Positions 32,883-36,249 of a stretch of 36,249 nt of DNA are shown one piece after another. The position numbers were made by a program, and so were the translations under genes. Position 1 is the first letter of the stretch, and each line of letters opens with the position of its first letter. Source of the stretch: Candidatus Binatus sp. (GTDB lineage: Bacteria; Desulfobacterota; Binatia; Binatales; Binataceae); assembly GCF_036567905.1 (NCBI RefSeq), contig NZ_DATCTO010000049.1:1-36249 (forward strand), given 5' to 3'. Below the pieces are notes generated by a model, which saw only the letters and a program-made list of their open reading frames with translations, did no database searches and was not told the origin of the DNA.

Positions 32883-33916
32883 TTCCTGAAAAAGTCCAGC
32901 ATTGCAGTCGTCCATTCTTTGGGCCATCGCATATGATTACCAAAGCCAATCACCGACCCCGTAACACCAGCCGTTGATTTCTCGGGAGCCTTGGGATCGG
33001 TTCCGCACGAATCGGTACATGCGTAAACCCGGCGACGGTGATTGTCGAGGATCACGTCATCGACAACTACTCCGGCTGCATTCAATTCGCTCGTCAGTTG
33101 CTCGCCATTGGGACAGATGCCGCCGATGTCGCAGCTATTGTGGACATGCATGGTTCGTGCGGCCGGATTGAAGATCTGAAGCTGTGTGTTATTCGCGGGC
33201 GGTCCGGCGACCGGCCGCTGCCGACAAGGATCGTCGAAGGCGCCGAACGGATCGGGTCCCGAATAAACCGCCGCCGCCGCTATGTTGGGACGATTCACCG
33301 CATACAGAAGACCCATCGCGGCTCCGTTGGACCATCCGGAAACGTAAATCCGGGCGGTATCGACGTTGCCGGTCGCGACTTCGGCCGCAATGAAATGATC
33401 GATCGCGGCCGCGTCCGCATTTTCGCGCCAGGTCGTGTCTCCGATCTTTACGTCGCTCGTTGGGTTCAACTGGCGATACCAATTATCCCATCCAACTCCC
33501 GTGTTGTCCGGAAATGGGTAGTAGTGCGTCGTTTTGCGGCCCTCAGGCGCCAACACGATGTATCCGACGTTGTTCGGATCGTCGGTGAGTGAGACGGAAT
33601 TTTGAAGGTCAAGTATATTGGTCTGAGTAATCCATCCGGCCGAAAACAGCGACGGATGCAAGTAAACGATCATCGGTAACTTGCGATTTGCGCCTGTGGA
33701 TTTGGGCTCGTAGAGGCAAGCGTAGCGATCGATGCGGTCCGCGTCTTTCCACGGACCGATCAACTTGCCTGCGCCGCAATTGGGCCTGACTTGCGAGATT
33801 ACCGCGGCTGACGGATCGCCAAACGGCCCGCATGCAGCCGGCGCGCCGCTATCCCCGGTCGCGCTGCCGCATGAAAACAAGCAGGCGATCACGCCCAAGC
33901 AAATAGTTCTCTTCAC
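32858..33916 (-). CDS. Secreted PHB-depolymerase-like esterase, likely lipoprotein
   Basis: About 352 residues from GTG 33916 (reads MKRTICLGVIACLFSC); TTG 33934 would add six residues that spoil the signal peptide. The signal ends in LFSC, a loose lipobox, so lipid anchoring is probable. The hydrolase fold resembles PHB depolymerase and feruloyl esterases: KLPMIVYLHPSLFS is the oxyanion region, and the nucleophile elbow is YVSGWSNGAAMGLLYA with Ser in GWSNG. GFGNHMRWP near the end can supply the catalytic His. Several Cys pairs suggest disulfides in the periplasm or outside. Expected substrates are polyesters or aryl esters; unproven. Its 3' end overlaps hldD by 25 bases in convergent orientation. 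Confidence 0.82.
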   Translation of the reverse strand: MKRTICLGVIACLFSCGSATGDSGAPAACGPFGDPSAAVISQVRPNCGAGKLIGPWKDADRIDRYACLYEPKSTGANRKLPMIVYLHPSLFSAGWITQTNILDLQNSVSLTDDPNNVGYIVLAPEGRKTTHYYPFPDNTGVGWDNWYRQLNPTSDVKIGDTTWRENADAAAIDHFIAAEVATGNVDTARIYVSGWSNGAAMGLLYAVNRPNIAAAAVYSGPDPFGAFDDPCRQRPVAGPPANNTQLQIFNPAARTMHVHNSCDIGGICPNGEQLTSELNAAGVVVDDVILDNHRRRVYACTDSCGTDPKAPEKSTAGVTGSVIGFGNHMRWPKEWTTAMLDFFRNHPLKPAP

Positions 33917-34024
33917 GCTGTCGTGGCGGGGCAATCCGAGCGCAGCCGATGGCGGCCTGCGCTCGGTAATTCCGACGAACTGTAGGCTCGCATGCGGCTC
34001 GGCTTGCGGCTCGCGATCCTTTGC

Positions 34025-35002
34025 TTATTTTGACGCGGCAACGGTCGCCTTGTTCGCCGGTTGCCACGTCGGATCGGGATCGTACGCCGCCATCGCGCCG
34101 GCTATGTGGTCGGTACCGGGACCCAGGTCCGTTTGATAGACTTGGCCGTCCTGATTGATGATGAAGGTCATCACCCCAGAGTCGCGATAGCTGGCAGGAT
34201 AGGCAACCAGCGCGAATCCTCCGGTCATCTTGCCCGCGACGATATAGCTTTTGGCGCCACCCGGCGCGTTGGCTCCTTGACTGGTCAGCAACCGGAAAAG
34301 GTAGCCGTAGAAGGGATGCGGTTGGCCGGTGTGTTGATAGCCTTCGCCAGCCGCTTCAGCGACCAGGGGACCGAGAGGACTAACCGGCTGCGAGCCAGCC
34401 TTGACCTCCCAGTATAAGCCGTCCTGTGTTCCTGGCGTGCTGCGGAACTTCTGAGCGTATTGATGCTCCGCGGCGCCGTCGTGCAGTGCGGCGAAATAGT
34501 CTCGCTGGGCATCGGCGATCGCAGCGCAAACTTTGATCACGTCCAATTCATTGGCGCCGATTCGCCGATATAAGATCTCCTGCCTGCCGTAATCCGAGTC
34601 GAAGTACCACTGCGATCCATTTTGCCGCAGTGGTATCGGAGTCGGCCAATTCTCGGCGCCGATGTAGAGGAAGGTTCGTCCGTCGCCAGCGCCGGCAAAC
34701 TGATGCGACGCACGATACTTTTTGACAAAGGCATCCTGATTGTTCTTGTCGGCGACCGGATCGCCGGAGGAAATCAGGCCGCGTGCGGATGGACCCAGAA
34801 TCGCCAGCATCGCCGCTTCATCGTGATTCTGTACGGCTGCGGCGAAAGCGTCGCTCGCCTCCACAGCCGAACTGAAGGTCTTCTGGCCCGGCTCTTGCGC
34901 CAAGGCCGCCGGGGCGATCCAAATCCCAAGTACGAGGGGCAAGACCCACAGAGCCAGCCAACCGGCCGTGCTTCTTCGATTACCATTTATTGGTTGACGC
35001 AT
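34025..35002 (-). CDS. DUF2950 secreted protein
   Basis: A 325-residue protein from ATG 35002; an ATG at 35035 would overlap the upstream gene by 11 bases and place extra polar residues ahead of the signal peptide. The Sec signal runs to ALA-QEP near residue 36. The domain matches DUF2950: FSSAVEASDAFAAAVQNHDE, LAILGPSARGLISSGDPV, then LFRLLTSQG and GFALVAYPASYRDSGVMTFI. The role of the family is unknown. DUF2950 genes commonly sit with DUF3300 genes, whose C-termini are Gly/His-rich. Here the gene 22 bases upstream encodes a Gly/His-rich lipoprotein, so the pair may be related to that arrangement. Confidence 0.85.
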   Translation of the reverse strand: MRQPINGNRRSTAGWLALWVLPLVLGIWIAPAALAQEPGQKTFSSAVEASDAFAAAVQNHDEAAMLAILGPSARGLISSGDPVADKNNQDAFVKKYRASHQFAGAGDGRTFLYIGAENWPTPIPLRQNGSQWYFDSDYGRQEILYRRIGANELDVIKVCAAIADAQRDYFAALHDGAAEHQYAQKFRSTPGTQDGLYWEVKAGSQPVSPLGPLVAEAAGEGYQHTGQPHPFYGYLFRLLTSQGANAPGGAKSYIVAGKMTGGFALVAYPASYRDSGVMTFIINQDGQVYQTDLGPGTDHIAGAMAAYDPDPTWQPANKATVAASK

Positions 35003-35024
35003 TGCTTTTTCCCGCCATCGACGA

Positions 35025-35450
35025 TTAGTGCCCATGACCGCCGCCTCCACCGCCACCGTGTCCACCGCCGCCTCCACCGCCACCGTGTCCACCGCCGCCG
35101 GCATGACCGCCGCCGCCGCCGCCAAGGCTGCTGCGCCCGCGACTACTCGCGTCCCAAGTGTTGTGACCGGAACCATAGCCGCCAAATATGCCTCTGCGCC
35201 CACCATAACCGCCACGGCCGTAGCCGCGGTAACCGTTGTTCGAGTAGTAGTTCGGTCCGCCACCCCACCAACCGGGGCCGCCACCCCACCAACCGTTGTT
35301 CCCGCCGTAGCCTCCGCCGTAGCCTCCGCCATAGCCTCCGCCGTAGCCTCCGCCTCCCCAGCCAGGGCCGTAACAACCCGTCGCCAGAGTTGCGAAAAGC
35401 AACGCGGCAAGGATCGTCACTTTCCGATTGCCGAAAAATCCCGTTTTCAT
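35025..35450 (-). CDS. Gly/His-rich lipoprotein with internal tandem repeats
   Basis: A 141-residue protein. KTGFFGNRKVTILAALLFATLATGC is a signal peptide ending at a lipobox-like LATGC with Cys26. The mature part is low complexity: (GGGY) repeats, WWGGGP twice, a Tyr/Arg-rich middle and a Gly-His tail (GGGGHGGG) that may bind metal. It is followed by the DUF2950 gene 22 bases later. The tail resembles the Gly/His C-terminus of DUF3300 proteins, without the DUF3300 domain itself. Low complexity limits any family call. The plus-strand frame over this gene is an artefact of its repeats. Confidence 0.72.
   Translation of the reverse strand: MKTGFFGNRKVTILAALLFATLATGCYGPGWGGGGYGGGYGGGYGGGYGGNNGWWGGGPGWWGGGPNYYSNNGYRGYGRGGYGGRRGIFGGYGSGHNTWDASSRGRSSLGGGGGGHAGGGGHGGGGGGGGHGGGGGGGHGH
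35041..35094. repeat. Two exact copies of a 27-bp unit inside the Gly/His-rich gene
   Basis: Copies at 35041-35067 and 35068-35094 are identical. They encode nine-residue Gly/His segments, so loss or gain of a unit keeps the frame. This suggests the tail length can change by recombination or slippage. Confidence 0.9.
35307..35354. repeat. Four 12-bp units encoding the GGGY repeats
   Basis: GTAGCCTCCGCC occurs at 35307, 35319 and 35343, with ATAGCCTCCGCC at 35331. Each unit encodes Gly-Gly-Gly-Tyr on the minus strand. One copy differs only by a synonymous Tyr codon change (TAC/TAT). Confidence 0.9.
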
Positions 35451-35537
35451 TTTGATAAGATGCTCTCTGCTTGGAGGTTGACTAACGATACAAAGATTCT
35501 ACTTTTCAACTCTGAACCGCGCGGAGCCTGCGCTGCT

Positions 35538-35750
35538 TCAGGGCATCTCGAGCAAACAATTGGCGCACAGCGCCCATCGCGCTTGTCCTCCCGCGGGCAC
35601 CACCAGGATTGCCGCGATCGACAGCTTGGCATCTCCACAGCGACGGCAAATCAAGTGGTCGCCCTCGCAGCGGGCTTCGAACCCGAAGTCAGCAATCGCG
35701 GCTGGATCGTCGATCAACTCGACGCGTACAAAGTTGGAGTCAGTTTCCAA
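35538..35750 (-). CDS. Possible small zinc-ribbon protein (TTG start)
   Basis: A 70-codon frame with TTG 35750 as the only usable start; TGA lies five codons upstream and no ATG exists before the last residues. Cysteines are spaced as zinc-ribbon knuckles: LICRRCGD (Cys36, Cys39) and LCANCL (Cys61, Cys64), with a further Cys28. The knuckles are separated by a hydrophobic beta-like segment (LSIAAILVVPAGGQ). If this frame is not a gene, the 426 bases from 35451 to 35876 hold no gene. The opposite strand has longer frames, but they run through the repeats and lack protein-like sequence. Function unknown. Confidence 0.45.
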   Translation of the reverse strand: METDSNFVRVELIDDPAAIADFGFEARCEGDHLICRRCGDAKLSIAAILVVPAGGQARWALCANCLLEMP

Positions 35751-35876
35751 AGCTTCACCCGGTCAAACTCGCGGATCATACGGAGCCAGGTCTTGCGATT
35801 CCTTTTGCGACGCCCTCGGTCAACGATTTCGGAGCGTGCGCGCTTAAGCCGGGACCCGTTTAGCGGCGGGCGCCGC

Positions 35877-36249
35877 TCAATTCAGACCCGCACCGGCTAG
35901 ATGCGCAGTAGCTTGCGCATTCTTCATGGAATCGAAAAGCTTGGTGACTTGCACGACCATCTGTCGTCCCTGGCGAATGACGAACTTTTCGCGTTCCAAT
36001 CGCGCCAGATGCTCGGTCACTCTTGGCCGCGAGGCGCCGACCAGGTTGGCGATGTCCTTATGGCTGAAAGATACGCGCAGCAGCGTGCCGCGCGATTCCT
36101 CGATTCCAAAGTCTGAGCATAGTTCCAGCAGCGCAACGGCTATTCGTTCGTGCAGACCAAGGTTCAGGAAACTCGAGCTGCGCAGCAGGAGGCGATACCA
36201 CTGCTTCAAATCGTTGCGATGAAATTGCTTGAAGGCGGACTCGCGAGCA
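35877..36249 (-). CDS. Crp/Fnr-family transcriptional regulator, 5' part outside the window
   Basis: The frame is open to the right edge; 123 codons plus the stop are visible. An internal TTG at 36209 is not the true start, as homologous sequence (SAFKQFHRNDLKQWYRLLL) continues upstream. LGLHERIAVALLELC is the end of the dimer helix and linker. The winged helix-turn-helix of the Crp type follows: VSFSHKDIANLVGASRPRVTEHLARLEREKFVIRQGRQMV. The cyclic-nucleotide-binding domain lies outside the window, so its effector cannot be judged. The stop overlaps an inverted repeat AGCGGCG...CGCCGCT (about 35861-35877) without a T-run. Confidence 0.85.
   Translation of the reverse strand, partial: ARESAFKQFHRNDLKQWYRLLLRSSSFLNLGLHERIAVALLELCSDFGIEESRGTLLRVSFSHKDIANLVGASRPRVTEHLARLEREKFVIRQGRQMVVQVTKLFDSMKNAQATAHLAGAGLN

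Noticed and set aside
35861..35877. Terminator after the Crp/Fnr gene
   Set aside because: The inverted repeat AGCGGCG/CGCCGCT has a loop of only a few bases and no T-run on the minus strand.
35028..35900. A 290-codon plus-strand frame
   Set aside because: Its Thr/Ala/Val-rich start is the complement of the Gly/His repeat gene, and the rest lacks protein-like features.
1..36249. CRISPR array, rRNA, insertion sequence or replication origin
   Set aside because: No regularly spaced direct repeats, rRNA-like segments, transposase motifs or DnaA-box clusters were noticed.

Overview
The window is GC-rich, densely coded DNA from a diderm (Gram-negative-type) bacterium. The evidence is an ADP-heptose epimerase of the LPS core pathway, several lipobox-bearing lipoproteins and a complete RecC-RecB-RecD set. 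Other genes are an F420-type LLM-class oxidoreductase, a cytosolic P450, a crotonase, an acyl-CoA dehydrogenase, propionyl-CoA carboxylase, methylmalonyl-CoA mutase, coproheme decarboxylase (HemQ) and pyruvoyl-dependent arginine decarboxylase. This mix recalls uncultured soil lineages such as Candidatus Binatota or other deltaproteobacteria-like groups. That placement is inference; no rRNA or tRNA gene is visible.

Layout. (1) 1-4058: a truncated alanine-zipper lipoprotein and an LLM oxidoreductase on the minus strand face a crotonase, a P450 and a DUF192 lipoprotein on the plus strand. (2) 4168-12204: a propionate module with carboxyltransferase PccB, biotin carboxylase and biotin carrier, then methylmalonyl-CoA mutase large subunit. 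A foreign-looking block (about 7872-10446) sits between carrier and mutase. It holds a DNA methyltransferase fused to an Mrr-like nuclease, broken by one in-frame TAA, and a membrane protein of unknown role. (3) 12349-12912: pyruvoyl-dependent arginine decarboxylase. (4) 18034 down to 12973: a tight five-gene minus-strand run of lipoprotein, acyl-CoA dehydrogenase, cobyrinate diamide synthase, HemQ and a conserved unknown protein. (5) 18280-21496: an alcohol dehydrogenase, a MetE-C-like zinc methyltransferase and an alpha/beta hydrolase with a Cys nucleophile. (6) 30718 down to 21493: recC-recB-recD, coupled by 4-base overlaps, divergent from a WYL-domain regulator with a perfect 15-bp palindrome between them. 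(7) 31908-36249: heptose epimerase, secreted PHB-depolymerase-like esterase, DUF2950 protein, Gly/His-rich lipoprotein, a small zinc-ribbon candidate and the 3' part of a Crp/Fnr regulator.

How the genes fit together. PccB, biotin carboxylase and carrier convert propionyl-CoA to methylmalonyl-CoA, which the B12-dependent mutase isomerises to succinyl-CoA; the cobyrinate amidase serves the B12 side. LLM oxidoreductase, P450, crotonase and acyl-CoA dehydrogenase point to lipid, steroid or alicyclic degradation feeding propionyl-CoA. The leads I rate highest are the WYL regulator paired with recCBD through the palindrome, the methyltransferase-nuclease fusion with its premature stop inside the propionate locus, and several enzymes with altered catalytic residues.
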